Origin: an uncultured Collinsella sp. | Lineage (GTDB): Bacteria > Actinomycetota > Coriobacteriia > Coriobacteriales > Coriobacteriaceae | DNA: 64,000 nt | NCBI GenBank assembly: GCA_900542085.1 | Contig: UQMK01000004.1 | Coordinates: 1 to 64,000 of the forward strand | Reading direction: 5' to 3' | Shown: positions 1 to 11,380 of the stretch, in pieces | Position numbering within the stretch: the stretch's first letter is position 1 | Layout of the letters: each line of letters starts with the position of its first letter | The notes under the pieces: model-generated | The model's database searches: none | What the model was told of the DNA's origin: nothing | Seen by the model: only the letters and a program-made list of their open reading frames with translations | Translations under genes and position numbers: made by a program

Positions 1-79
1 CATGCGAACCTCCAGTCCGGACCGCCCCGCGGTCCAACTTTCTGTCCGCACCCCCGGATGGGCTGTTAGAACCCAAAAA

Positions 80-101
80 CAGGAACTATTTCACCGCAAC
101 T
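80..101. repeat. Half copy of the GTTGCGGTGAAATA palindrome
   Basis: This matches the right arm of the palindromic repeat found complete at 15411-15477, 37887-37955, 39173-39239 and 62768-62835. Only the arm ending TTTCACCGCAACT is present; I see no matching left arm just upstream. The rest of 1-133, downstream of folC, holds nothing else I recognise. Confidence 0.6.
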
Positions 102-133
102 GATGAGGGGATAGGTTAACGGAGCAGGGCGGG

Positions 134-1477
134 TTAGCGCAGCAGCCCCGCCACTTCGCCGGCAAGGGTGATGGTGCCGGCTGCTACGAAGGACTCGCCC
201 GCGGCCTTGAAAGCTGCGAGGGCCTCGGATACGCTGGGATACACGCCCGCGAGCTTATCGGCGTCCACCAGGGCGGCGAGTTCCTCTGCCGGCAGGGCGC
301 GATCGGAATCGGTCTGGGTTACGACCACGCGCGGGAAGGCCGGGATCAGTACATCGACGATGCCCGCCACATCCTTGTCGGCCAGCGCGGCACACAGCAG
401 CGTGGGGCGATTCTCCACGCACAGATCGATCTCGTCCAGCGCGCTTACAAAGTTCTCGCAGCTCTGAGGGTTATGGCAGGCGTCGATCAACTTGAGCGGA
501 TCGGTTCCCAGCACATCAAAGCGACCCGGCGTGGGGCAGCCCATAAGCGAAGCGTCGAGCTTGTCATGGTCGAGTTCGCGGCCCAGATACCCCTCGCACA
601 GCATAATCGCGCACGCGGCATTCTGCGGTTGATACGCCGGTTTGACCATACTCGACGTATAGATCGCACGCGGCGTGGTGCAGCTAAACTCAACCGTATC
701 GCCCACATGCGCCGGCACCTTAGTCGTGGCGTGGCTCACCACGAGCGGCACCACACCGCACTCCCGGCAGTGGGCATCCATCACACGCTGAACGCTCGCC
801 TCATGCGTGCCCTCGCCCAAAACAACCAACCGCCCAGGCTTAATAACCGCAGCCTTCTCCCCTGCAATAGCCTCAAGCGTGTCGCCAAGGACCTTCGTAT
901 GGTCGAGTCCAATGCCCGTAATGGCGACGGCCACGGGATCGGTCGCACTCGTAGCATCCCATCGTCCGCCCATGCCAACCTCAAGCACGGCGACGTCCAC
1001 GCAAGCCTCGGCAAACATAGTCAAACCGGCCACGGACAAAAGATCGAAGGGCGTAATAGAACGGAGCTCCTCGCCCGCCGCCTCACGACGTGCGTTGAGA
1101 CGACGACCCGCTTCGTACGCCGCAGAGACACCATGGGCAAAGGCCTCGTCTGAGACGACCTTTCCGTCAATCTCCATACGCTCGGGATATCGCACCAGAT
1201 GAGGCGACGTAAAGAGTGCCGTCTTAAGGCCCTCACCACGAAGAATGGCAGCCGAGAATCGCGTCGTCGAGGTCTTTCCATTGGTACCGGCTATCTGGAC
1301 GCAATCATAGAACTCGTCAGGACGACCAAGCTCATCGAGCATCTCAACGACGGTCTCGAGCAACGGTGTGGAATAACGCGCAATCTTGCCCGTATCGGCC
1401 GCAAGTGCAACAGCCTCATCAAAAGAAAGCTCCGGAACCTCAAACGGCACCGAATACAACCCAGAACGCTTTGCCAT
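134..1477 (-). CDS. folC: Bifunctional folylpolyglutamate/dihydrofolate synthase
   Basis: Mur-ligase-like ATP-dependent enzyme that adds glutamate to (dihydro)folates in the cytoplasm. The product is 447 residues, a normal FolC length. It has the ATP-binding motif GTNGKTS near residues 64-70 and the later family motifs GMGGRWDAT and LIDACHNPQS. I start at the ATG at 1477 because GGGGA lies about 8 bases upstream; an upstream in-frame ATG at 1534 would sit inside a terminator-like hairpin and adds unfamiliar residues. It follows valS on the same strand, separated by a hairpin element and a likely terminator. Fairly sure of FolC; whether it also has dihydrofolate synthase activity is inferred. 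Confidence 0.93.
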   Translation of the reverse strand: MAKRSGLYSVPFEVPELSFDEAVALAADTGKIARYSTPLLETVVEMLDELGRPDEFYDCVQIAGTNGKTSTTRFSAAILRGEGLKTALFTSPHLVRYPERMEIDGKVVSDEAFAHGVSAAYEAGRRLNARREAAGEELRSITPFDLLSVAGLTMFAEACVDVAVLEVGMGGRWDATSATDPVAVAITGIGLDHTKVLGDTLEAIAGEKAAVIKPGRLVVLGEGTHEASVQRVMDAHCRECGVVPLVVSHATTKVPAHVGDTVEFSCTTPRAIYTSSMVKPAYQPQNAACAIMLCEGYLGRELDHDKLDASLMGCPTPGRFDVLGTDPLKLIDACHNPQSCENFVSALDEIDLCVENRPTLLCAALADKDVAGIVDVLIPAFPRVVVTQTDSDRALPAEELAALVDADKLAGVYPSVSEALAAFKAAGESFVAAGTITLAGEVAGLLR

Positions 1478-1502
1478 AGCCAAAGTCCCCTCAACATAAA
1501 AA

Positions 1503-1530
1503 GAGGCCCGTAATAAACAACGAGCCCCTC
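1503..1530 (-). terminator. Likely terminator between valS and folC
   Basis: On the minus strand a GC-rich imperfect stem (GAGGGGCTCG paired with CGGGCCTC) is followed by a run of T just before the folC ribosome binding site. It could end valS transcripts or act as an attenuator for folC. Confidence 0.5.
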
Positions 1531-1629
1531 CCATTCAAAATATCAGCCAAACACCGCTTTGCAGCGAGAACAAGGCCACAACCAAGTGGCCCTAACCTAC
1601 CAGTTGCAAACAACCACGTAAACGAACTA

Positions 1630-1745
1630 GGAGCGGCCCGATGCTTTGCTCGCCGCAAGTTCCGCACGCAAAGGACAGCACTTAATGTGCTGTCCGTCTT
1701 GCGCAGGACTGTCCGCAGCGGAGAGCAAAGCATCGGGACGCGCCC
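1630..1745. repeat. Nested inverted-repeat element, copy A (after valS)
   Basis: Outer arms CCCGATGCTTTGCTC and GAGCAAAGCATCGGG enclose an inner hairpin with 9-base arms (GGACAGCAC / GTGCTGTCC) at 1673-1695. The core CACTTAATGTG and flanks TTCCGCACG and CAGGAC recur in the opposite orientation in copy B at 4474-4589, while the stem arms differ yet still pair. It begins a few bases after the valS stop. It could be a structured RNA, a terminator-like element or a small non-autonomous mobile palindrome. Confidence 0.75.
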
Positions 1746-1756
1746 CACAGTAACGC

Positions 1757-4453
<2,697 letters not shown>

Positions 4454-4473
4454 ATATCTCTCCCTTGCCCGTC

Positions 4474-4589
4474 GGGGAGGAATGTAGGCCCGATTTTCGC
4501 TCGGTCAGGTCCTGGGCTCGCTCGAAGACCACATTAAGTGGTCTTCGGCTCGTGCGGAATCTACGAAAATCGGGCCTACATTCCTCCCC
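4474..4589. repeat. Nested inverted-repeat element, copy B (before valS)
   Basis: Perfect 26-base outer inverted repeat (4474-4499 with 4564-4589) enclosing a perfect 10-base inner hairpin CGAAGACCAC-ATTAA-GTGGTCTTCG at 4523-4547. Read on the minus strand it shares TTCCGCACG, core CACTTAATGTG and CAGGAC with copy A, with different but compensating stems. It lies about 20 bases upstream of the valS start, so it is probably in the valS leader or overlaps its promoter. The remaining 4590-4683 is AT-richer and may hold the valS promoter. Confidence 0.8.
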
Positions 4590-4683
4590 TTAGGTATCGA
4601 TTACTTCAGTCTGATATGACTTCGCTGAGGCTTAAACAAACACACAGAATAACACAGGTAGTTGGGGTTATTGCGTATATATA

Positions 4684-4719
4684 AAATAGCCTCCGACCGC
4701 GGGTGGCCGGAGGCTATTT
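4684..4719 (-). terminator. Terminator of clpX
   Basis: Perfect 12-base stem AAATAGCCTCCG / CGGAGGCTATTT, followed on the minus strand by a T-rich tract. It lies 21 bases after the clpX stop. The A/T ends could make it work in both directions. Confidence 0.85.
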
Positions 4720-4740
4720 GCAAACACGTTTTAGGCTGGC

Positions 4741-6150
4741 TTAGCCGTAGATGCGCTGGGGCTGCTCTTCGCCCTTTACGGAGGCTTCGGTCACGATGAC
4801 CTTGGTGACGCCCTCCTCGCTGGGGAGGTCGAACATCGTCTGCTGCAGCACGTCCTCGCAGATGGAGCGAAGACCGCGGGCGCCGGTCTTGCGGGCAAGC
4901 GCCATGCGGGCGATCTCGTGCAGGGCGGCATCCTCAAACTCAAGCTCAACGTCCTCGAGCTGGAACATCTTGCGGTACTGACGCACCACGGCATTCTTGG
5001 GCTCGGTCAGGATCGACACCAGGTCATCCTCGTCGAGCGCCTGCGTCTGAGTGACGACGGGCGTACGTCCCACAAACTCGGGGATCATGCCAAAGGCGTT
5101 GAGGTCCTGCGGGAGCACCTGCCGCAGCAGGTCGTTCTCGTCGACCGAGGTGGGGCCGGCGATCTCGGAGTTAAAGCCCACGCCCTTATTGCCCACGCGG
5201 TCGGCGATGATCTTGTCCAGACCCACAAAGGCACCGCCGCAGATAAACAGGATGTTGGTCGTGTCGATCTGCAGCAGCTCCTGCTGGGGGTGCTTGCGGC
5301 CGCCGGTGGGCGGAACGCTTGCCACCGTGCCCTCAAGAATCTTAAGCAGCGCCTGCTGAACGCCCTCGCCCGAAACATCGCGGGTAATGGAGAGGTTCTC
5401 TGCCTTGCGGGCGATCTTGTCGATCTCGTCCACGTAGATAATGCCGACCTGTGCGCGCTCAATATCGCCATCGGCGGCATTGATGAGCTTGAGCAGGATG
5501 TTCTCCACGTCCTCGCCCACGTAGCCGGCCTCGGTGAGAGCGGTGGCGTCGGCGATGGCAAACGGCACCTCGAGGATACGCGCAAGCGTCTGGGCGAGCA
5601 GCGTCTTACCGGTACCGGTGGGACCGAGCAGCAAAATGTTGGACTTGGCGAGCTCCACCTCGTCCATATCATCGTCGAGCTGCGAATCCAAACCGTCGTC
5701 AAAGGCCGAAAGCGCAGCGCCACCCTCGATCACGCGGCGGTAATGGTTGTACACGGCAACCGACATGGCGCGCTTGGCGTCCTCCTGGCCCATGACATAG
5801 GCCGAAAGCTCGTCATAGATCTCGTGCGGCGTCGGCACATGCGTAATGACCTGGCGGGCGTCGTCCTCGAGCTCAAAGCCCTCGGCCTCGGGATCCATGG
5901 CGGGCTGGGATGCAGCCTGACCGTGGTCGTTGAGGAAGCCCGGCAGCTTGCCGTTGCGGGCAGCGTCCATAAAGTCCGAAGCCAGCGACTCCTCCAAGAT
6001 CTCAGAGCAGGCGGCAACGCACTCGTCGCAGATAAAGATGTTGGTCGGACCCTTTACCAGGCGGCGAACCTGTCCCTGCTCTTTTCCGCAAAAGGAGCAG
6101 CGGATGGGGTTGCCGTTCTCGTCGAAGTTGTCCTGCATGTTACCGGCCAT
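4741..6150 (-). CDS. clpX: ATP-dependent Clp protease ATP-binding subunit ClpX
   Basis: AAA+ unfoldase that recognises substrates and feeds them into ClpP. The N-terminal zinc-binding domain has Cys18, Cys21, Cys41 and Cys44. The Walker A motif GPTGTGKT lies near residues 173-181 and the Walker B IIYVDEIDK near 240. At 469 residues it is somewhat longer than the usual 420-430 because of an acidic linker (about residues 60-165) between the zinc domain and the AAA+ core. The ATG at 6150 overlaps the end of clpP (TAGGATG) with AAGGA upstream, so translation is probably coupled; ATG at 6138 is an alternative. Confidence 0.97.
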   Translation of the reverse strand: MAGNMQDNFDENGNPIRCSFCGKEQGQVRRLVKGPTNIFICDECVAACSEILEESLASDFMDAARNGKLPGFLNDHGQAASQPAMDPEAEGFELEDDARQVITHVPTPHEIYDELSAYVMGQEDAKRAMSVAVYNHYRRVIEGGAALSAFDDGLDSQLDDDMDEVELAKSNILLLGPTGTGKTLLAQTLARILEVPFAIADATALTEAGYVGEDVENILLKLINAADGDIERAQVGIIYVDEIDKIARKAENLSITRDVSGEGVQQALLKILEGTVASVPPTGGRKHPQQELLQIDTTNILFICGGAFVGLDKIIADRVGNKGVGFNSEIAGPTSVDENDLLRQVLPQDLNAFGMIPEFVGRTPVVTQTQALDEDDLVSILTEPKNAVVRQYRKMFQLEDVELEFEDAALHEIARMALARKTGARGLRSICEDVLQQTMFDLPSEEGVTKVIVTEASVKGEEQPQRIYG

Positions 6151-6151
6151 C

Positions 6152-6772
6152 CTAGGCGTCCTTCGCGGCGAGGTCGCGCGAGGTGACGATACGGTCGATC
6201 AGACCGTAGTCGAGGGCCTCGGCAGCCGTGAGGTAGTTGTCGCGCTCGGTATCGGCCTGGACCTTCTCGATGGGCTGGCCCGAGGCGTCGGACAGGATCT
6301 GGTTGAGCTCGCGGCGGGTCTTCTTGATCTCCTCGGCCACGATCTCGATCTCGGTCTGCTGACCCTGGGCACCGCCACTGGGCTGGTGAATCATGACCTT
6401 GGAGTGAGGCAGGCAGAAGCGCTTGCCCTTGGCGCCGGCCGAAAGCAGCACGGCGGCCATAGACGCGGCCATACCGACGCAGATGGTGGAGACCTGCGGC
6501 TTAATGAAGTTCATGGTGTCAAGAATCGCAAGGCCGGAGTAGACCTCGCCACCGGGCGAATTGATGTAAAGCGAGATATCCTTCTCGGCATCCTGGCTCT
6601 CAAGATGCAGCAGCTGGGCAACGACCAGGTTGGCGCTGACGGAGTTAATCTCCTCGCCCAAAAAGATGATGCGGTCGTTGAGCAGGCGCGAATAGATATC
6701 GTAGCTGCGCTCGCCGCGCGGCGTCTGCTCGATAACGTATGGCACGAGGGCGGAATCGAACTTAGCGATCAT
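6152..6772 (-). CDS. clpP: ATP-dependent Clp protease proteolytic subunit ClpP
   Basis: Self-compartmentalising serine protease, partner of ClpX. With the start at 6772 the product has 206 residues and the catalytic triad Ser104 (GMAASM), His129 (HSKVMIHQPSGG) and Asp178. Several in-frame starts exist (ATG at 6784, 6778 and 6772, and a TTG at 6802). I prefer 6772 because GGAG lies 6 bases upstream and the product starts MIAKFDSALVPYV, which matches where ClpP homologues start. It is followed immediately by clpX as one operon. Only one clpP is seen in this window. Confidence 0.95.
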   Translation of the reverse strand: MIAKFDSALVPYVIEQTPRGERSYDIYSRLLNDRIIFLGEEINSVSANLVVAQLLHLESQDAEKDISLYINSPGGEVYSGLAILDTMNFIKPQVSTICVGMAASMAAVLLSAGAKGKRFCLPHSKVMIHQPSGGAQGQQTEIEIVAEEIKKTRRELNQILSDASGQPIEKVQADTERDNYLTAAEALDYGLIDRIVTSRDLAAKDA

Positions 6773-6818
6773 ACGCATCTCCATTTCTCTCTTACGGACC
6801 AAATTGGTTCTAGATAAA

Positions 6819-6859
6819 CGTACGGTGCCCGCATGCTATGCATTGGCTGGCACCGTACG
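6819..6859 (-). terminator. Hairpin between tig and clpP
   Basis: 11-base perfect stem CGTACGGTGCC / GGCACCGTACG, followed on the minus strand by TTTATCT. It lies after tig and before clpP. The T-tract is weak, so it may be a partial terminator that lets some tig transcription reach clpPX. Confidence 0.5.
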
Positions 6860-6935
6860 AAGCAACCGGATAACCGGTGTATAACTTTACCCCATCACGG
6901 GCGCAGGCATGCGCTCGCGGGCAAGGTGGCGAGAA

Positions 6936-8234
6936 TTACTCGGCGTCCTTGGCGGTCTCGTCGACCTCGGTCACCTTGGCGTTCTCGACCAGGTGGTCGA
7001 CGGCCTTGGAGCGACGGATGGACTCACGGACGGCAGGCATGCGGCCATCGGCGATGAACTCGGCCTTGGAAGCCTCGACGTCCTTGACGCCGGCCTTCTC
7101 GAACTCGGCGTTGATGTCGTCCTCGGTGACCTCAATCTTGAGCTCGCGGGCAAGGGCGTCGAGAGCCAGGGACTCACGGGCAACGTCGTTGGCCTGCTTG
7201 TGCAGGTCGCCGATGAACTGCTCCATGGTCAGGCCGGAAGCGGGCAGCCAGGTGTCCAGCGTCATGCCGCGGGCAGCGAGGTTGGACAGGAAGTTCTGGC
7301 CAAGCTCCTCAAAGACGGACTGCTCGTAGTCGGCGTCCATCTCCTCGAGCTGCAGGCGCTCGGCGAGAGCGGAGACGCAACGGTTCTCCTTCTCGGCCGG
7401 GAGGCGAGAAGCCTTGTCCTGCTCGATCTCGATCTTGATGGCGTCGCGCATGGCGTCGATGCTGTCGAAGCCAAAGTCGGACTTGACGAGCTCGTCGGTG
7501 AGCTCGGGGGTGTTGCGGACCTTGATGCCCTTGACGGTGACCTCGACGGTGTGGGTCTCGGCCTCCTCGCCCTCCTCGACCTCGTCGGTCCAGGTGACGG
7601 TCTTGACGTCGTCAACGTTGGCGCCGATCAGGGCCTCGTTGAACTCCTTGGGGTTGCTGTCGCTACCGGCGATGAGCATGCGGCCCTCGGCGGCGAAGTT
7701 GTCGGCGTTCTCGACGGCCTTGAGGTCGACGGTGACGTAGTCCTCGGCCTCGACGGCGCGACCCTCGACGTCCTCGAAGGTGGCACGGTAGTTGAGGAGC
7801 ATCTCGACCTGGTTGTTGATCTCGGACTCGGTGACCTCCGCAGGGGGCATCTCGATCTCGACGGCGTCGAAGGAGGAGAGCTCAGCGGCGGGACGCAGGG
7901 AGAACTCGACGGTGTAGGTGTAGTCCTCGTGATCCTTGGCGAGGTCGAGGTCCTTGTAGTCACCGTTCTTGGTGGGAACGATGTCCAGCTCGTTGAGGAC
8001 GGCGGGCTCGTTGGCGGCGATCAGGTCGTTGGTGGCCTGAGCGAGGGTAGCCTCGGCGCCAAGAGCAGAGTCGATGACCGGACGGGGGGCCTTACCGGCA
8101 CGGAAGCCCGGGAAGCGGTACTTCTTGGCGGTCTCCTTGTAGGCCTTCTTGATCGCGGCGTCGACGTCGGCGGCCGGGATGGTGACCGTAGCGGTGAGCT
8201 TGGCGTCCTTGACGTCAGAAGCGGTGATGTTCAA
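6936..8234 (-). CDS. tig: Trigger factor (ribosome-associated chaperone)
   Basis: Peptidyl-prolyl isomerase chaperone that binds nascent chains at the ribosome exit. It has the N-terminal ribosome-binding domain with a FRAGKAPRP-like signature (RFPGFRAGKAPRPVI), a central FKBP-type domain, and a helical C-terminal domain ending in an acidic tail. Start choice: AGGAGG lies at 8241-8246 and is followed after 6 bases by TTG at 8234, giving MNITASDVKDAK. An ATG at 8249 is in frame but would put the ribosome binding site inside the gene, so TTG (or GTG at 8237) is more likely. tRNA-Leu lies 90 bases upstream on the same strand. Confidence 0.92.
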   Translation of the reverse strand: MNITASDVKDAKLTATVTIPAADVDAAIKKAYKETAKKYRFPGFRAGKAPRPVIDSALGAEATLAQATNDLIAANEPAVLNELDIVPTKNGDYKDLDLAKDHEDYTYTVEFSLRPAAELSSFDAVEIEMPPAEVTESEINNQVEMLLNYRATFEDVEGRAVEAEDYVTVDLKAVENADNFAAEGRMLIAGSDSNPKEFNEALIGANVDDVKTVTWTDEVEEGEEAETHTVEVTVKGIKVRNTPELTDELVKSDFGFDSIDAMRDAIKIEIEQDKASRLPAEKENRCVSALAERLQLEEMDADYEQSVFEELGQNFLSNLAARGMTLDTWLPASGLTMEQFIGDLHKQANDVARESLALDALARELKIEVTEDDINAEFEKAGVKDVEASKAEFIADGRMPAVRESIRRSKAVDHLVENAKVTEVDETAKDAE

Positions 8235-8324
8235 CACGTTCCTCCTCATACTGCCCAGCTTATCTGAGGTGCTGGTACCTTTATGCAACAAGCGTCGCGA
8301 GGGCATAAGCCGACGCGGGTGCGT

Positions 8325-8408
8325 TGGTGCGGGCGAAAGGACTCGAACCTTCACGGGAATCCCACCAGAACCTAAATCTGGCGCGTCTACCAATTCCGCC
8401 ACGCCCGC
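8325..8408 (-). tRNA. tRNA-Leu (UAG anticodon)
   Basis: Cloverleaf on the minus strand with acceptor stem GCGGGCG / CGCCCGC, a D-arm GGTAGACGC and a long variable arm typical of tRNA-Leu. The anticodon loop is TTTAGGT with anticodon TAG. The T-arm reads GGTTCGAGTCC and CCA is encoded at 8325-8327. An imperfect hairpin (GCGTCG / CGACGC, 8292-8317) lies between it and tig. Confidence 0.93.
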
Positions 8409-8498
8409 ATGAGCGCACAGACTAGGAATGATAGCAGATACAAGCGGCAAGCGCACGCACACCTTTTACAGGCTCACGACCTCACCACGAGTACAAAA

Positions 8499-8519
8499 GG
8501 CGGGACGAGTTGTCCCGCC
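8499..8519 (-). terminator. Terminator of the molybdenum hydroxylase genes
   Basis: Perfect 8-base stem GGCGGGAC / GTCCCGCC with a 5-base loop, followed by TTTT on the minus strand. It lies 30 bases after the stop of the hydroxylase gene. Confidence 0.85.
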
Positions 8520-8548
8520 CCGCCCATTACGACTTGTTCGCTGACCAG

Positions 8549-11380
8549 CTACTCCCCCAGCAGGGCCTTCTCGGGCGTGATCGGCAGCGAGCGTACCTGA
8601 TGTCCGGTGGCGTGTGCCACGGCCGAGGCCACGGCGGCAAGTGGCGTGTTGATGACGACCTCGCCAATCGACTTGGCGCCAAACGGACCCGTCGGCTCGT
8701 AGCTCGGCTCAAAGGCCACGCGAATGCTGCCGATATCCAGGCGCGTGGGCAGCTTGTAGCTCATAAAGTTGCCGGTGCGCAGACGGCCGCGGTCATCGTG
8801 CTCGACGATCTCGTAGAGCGCGTGACCGATACCCTGGGCAATGCCGCCCTCGGCCTGGACGCGCGCGAGCGCCTCGTTGATCACGGTGCCGCAGTCGACG
8901 GCTGCCGCATAGTCCACCACAGTCACCTTGCCGGTGGCCTTGTCGACCTCGACCTCGGCAATGCCGGCCATAAACGGCGGAGGCGAAACGGGCAGGCAGG
9001 CAGAGGCATGCGAGGTGAGCGCGTCGCCGCCCGCGATGTTCTTGACGCACAGGTTGGCAAAGTCGCGCAGCGTGAGGTAGCGGTTCTGCTCGCGGGCGGC
9101 ACGCTCGTCGGACAGGCGCACGTACTGGCCATCAAAGACCACGTCGGCAGCGTCCACGTCCCACATCTGGGCGGCCTTGGCGCAAATCTTCTCACGCAGC
9201 TCGGTCGCGGCGTTCTTGGCTGCCAGACCCGTCACGTACGTGCCCGAGCTCGCGTACGAGCCGGCGTCGAACGGCGACACATCGGTGTCCACGCCGCGCA
9301 CCACGATGAGCGAGCTCTCCACACCCAGCTCCTCGGCGGCAATCTGCGCCAGGATCGTGTCGACGCCCATGCCGTTATCGGTGGCGCCGGTGCCGATGGT
9401 AATGAAGCCGTCCTCTTCCAGGCGCATGTCGATGCCGGCGATATCCACGTTGGAGATGCCCGAGCCCTGCATGGTGAGCGCGCAACCCAGGGCTCGCACG
9501 CGGTCGCCCAGGTCCACGGCCAGCGGCTTGTCGCGCCAACCGATCATGTCCATCGCGCGCAGCAGGCAGCGGTCGAGCGCGCAGGCGTTGAGCTTCTCGT
9601 TGTAGTACTGCGGCATGACCTCGCCCTCGCGCACAATGTTCTTAAGGCGCAGGTCAGCGGGATCCATGTGCAGCATGTCGGCAAGCTCGTTGACAGCGCT
9701 CTCCACGGCAAACTGGCCCTGGGTGGCACCGTAGCCGCGATACGCGCCGCCGCGGTTGGTATTGGTGTAGACGGCGTCCCAGCTAAAGCGACTCGCCTTC
9801 ACGTGGTTGTAGATGGGCAGGCTCTTGTGGCCCGAAAGACCGATCGTCGTGGTGGCATGCTCGCCGTACGCGCCGGCGTTGGACAGCGTATGCAGATCGA
9901 TAGCCGTGATGGTGCCGTCGTTCATGGCGCCCAGCTTAACGGTCATCTGCATCTGGTGGCGCGAGTTGCCCGCAGTGATGGTCTCCTCGCGGGTGTAGCA
10001 GCAATAGCTCGGACGGCCGGTCTGCTGAGTGACGAACGCCACGAAGATCTCGCAGCAGCCCGTCTGCTTGGAGCCAAAGCCGCCACCGATGCGCGGCTTA
10101 ATGACCTGCACCTGTGACTGCGGGATATCGAGCGACTGAGCGACCATGCGGCGCACGTGGAAGGGCACCTGCGTGGAGGTAGTCACCGAGATACGCCCGA
10201 ACGCATCGGTCGTCGCGAAGGCGCGGAAGGTCTCCATGGGCGCGGTCTGCGTGGCCTGGCTGGTGTAGGTGCGGGTGAAGACGATGTCACTCTGGGCGAA
10301 GGCCTCGTCCAAGTCGCCAAAATCGCTGGTACCGCTGCACACCAGGTTGCGAGCAACGTCGCCGCCCTGCGGGAACATAAAGGTCACGTCGCCCTCGGGG
10401 TGGACCACGATGTCGTTATCGAGTGCCTGGGTAAAGTCGAGCAGGGGCTCAAGCACCTCGTAGTCGACCTTGATGAGCTTGAGCGCCTTGTCGGCGGCCT
10501 CCTCGGTCTCGGCGGCAACGATCGCCACCTCCTCGTTTTGGTAGCGCACCAGATTCTCGAGAATCAGGCGGTCGTAGGGACTCGGCTGCGGATAGCTCTG
10601 GCCGGCGATGGTAAAGCGGCGCTTGGGCACGTCCTCGTAGGTGTAAACGCCCACCACGCCGGGCACCTTCAGGGCGCGCGACGTATCGATGGAGCGGATC
10701 TTGGCGCGGGCATAGGGACTGCGCTTGAGCTTGACGATCAGGGCGCCGGCGGGCACCAGGTCGCCCGTGTAGACGGGACGACCCTCGAGCAGGGCCTTCG
10801 AGTCCTTCTTGGGCTGCTTGTGGGTGATCTGCTTGTAGGAGACACCGTCGGAGCTCGTGTCGTTGACGGGCAGCTCGGGCATCTCAAAGCCCACCTGCAC
10901 GCCGGACTCGTTGAGAAAGCGCACGATGGCGCGCAGCTGGCTCTCGTAGCCGCTGCAACGGCAGAGGTTGCCGGCGAGCTGGCGCGAGAGCTCCTCGCGC
11001 GTGGCGACGAGGCTTGGGTCCTCCTTGGCGGCGCGGGCGAGCGCCAGCACGTTCATGATAAGGCCGGGGGCGCAAAAACCGCACTGCTCGGCGCCTTCGG
11101 CAGCCATTGCGCGGGCGAGCGCCTCGGACTCGGCCTTGAGGCCCTCGAGCGTGGTGACGGAGCGGCCCTCGACGCGCGCAGCCGGAACCGAGCAGCTCAG
11201 CACCGGGTCGCCGTCAAGCCACACCGTGCACAGACCGCAGTTGGTGGTCTCGCAGGCGCAGCGCACCGATGCGCAACCCTGCTCGCGCAAAAGCGCAAAG
11301 AGCATGGTATCGGGGGCAATCTGGACCTTGACCTTGCGGCCGTTGAGCGTAAAGGAAAGATCGATGAGTTTGGCAGCCAT
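8549..11380 (-). CDS. Molybdenum hydroxylase, fused 2Fe-2S and molybdopterin subunits (XdhD-like)
   Basis: Member of the xanthine dehydrogenase family. Residues about 1-150 form two 2Fe-2S modules, with clusters around CASVRCACETTNCGLC and QCGFCAPG with NLCRCSGY. The rest is the large molybdopterin-binding part, with family motifs such as GGGFGSKQ and GGAYRGYG. Fusion of the Fe-S and Mo domains with a separate FAD subunit resembles E. coli XdhD/YgfM rather than three-subunit XdhABC. The likely substrate is a purine or similar heterocycle, but this is not shown. The window also has selD, yedF, DUF3343 and a desulfurase, which are associated with hydroxylases carrying a labile selenium ligand, so this may be such an enzyme. 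The yqeB/yqeC markers are not in the window. Its start overlaps the end of the FAD gene by one base. Confidence 0.88.
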   Translation of the reverse strand: MAAKLIDLSFTLNGRKVKVQIAPDTMLFALLREQGCASVRCACETTNCGLCTVWLDGDPVLSCSVPAARVEGRSVTTLEGLKAESEALARAMAAEGAEQCGFCAPGLIMNVLALARAAKEDPSLVATREELSRQLAGNLCRCSGYESQLRAIVRFLNESGVQVGFEMPELPVNDTSSDGVSYKQITHKQPKKDSKALLEGRPVYTGDLVPAGALIVKLKRSPYARAKIRSIDTSRALKVPGVVGVYTYEDVPKRRFTIAGQSYPQPSPYDRLILENLVRYQNEEVAIVAAETEEAADKALKLIKVDYEVLEPLLDFTQALDNDIVVHPEGDVTFMFPQGGDVARNLVCSGTSDFGDLDEAFAQSDIVFTRTYTSQATQTAPMETFRAFATTDAFGRISVTTSTQVPFHVRRMVAQSLDIPQSQVQVIKPRIGGGFGSKQTGCCEIFVAFVTQQTGRPSYCCYTREETITAGNSRHQMQMTVKLGAMNDGTITAIDLHTLSNAGAYGEHATTTIGLSGHKSLPIYNHVKASRFSWDAVYTNTNRGGAYRGYGATQGQFAVESAVNELADMLHMDPADLRLKNIVREGEVMPQYYNEKLNACALDRCLLRAMDMIGWRDKPLAVDLGDRVRALGCALTMQGSGISNVDIAGIDMRLEEDGFITIGTGATDNGMGVDTILAQIAAEELGVESSLIVVRGVDTDVSPFDAGSYASSGTYVTGLAAKNAATELREKICAKAAQMWDVDAADVVFDGQYVRLSDERAAREQNRYLTLRDFANLCVKNIAGGDALTSHASACLPVSPPPFMAGIAEVEVDKATGKVTVVDYAAAVDCGTVINEALARVQAEGGIAQGIGHALYEIVEHDDRGRLRTGNFMSYKLPTRLDIGSIRVAFEPSYEPTGPFGAKSIGEVVINTPLAAVASAVAHATGHQVRSLPITPEKALLGE

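Noticed and set aside
4454..4683. A T-box leader for valS
   Set aside because: I found no AGGGTGGNACCGCG-type motif; the region holds the nested hairpin instead.
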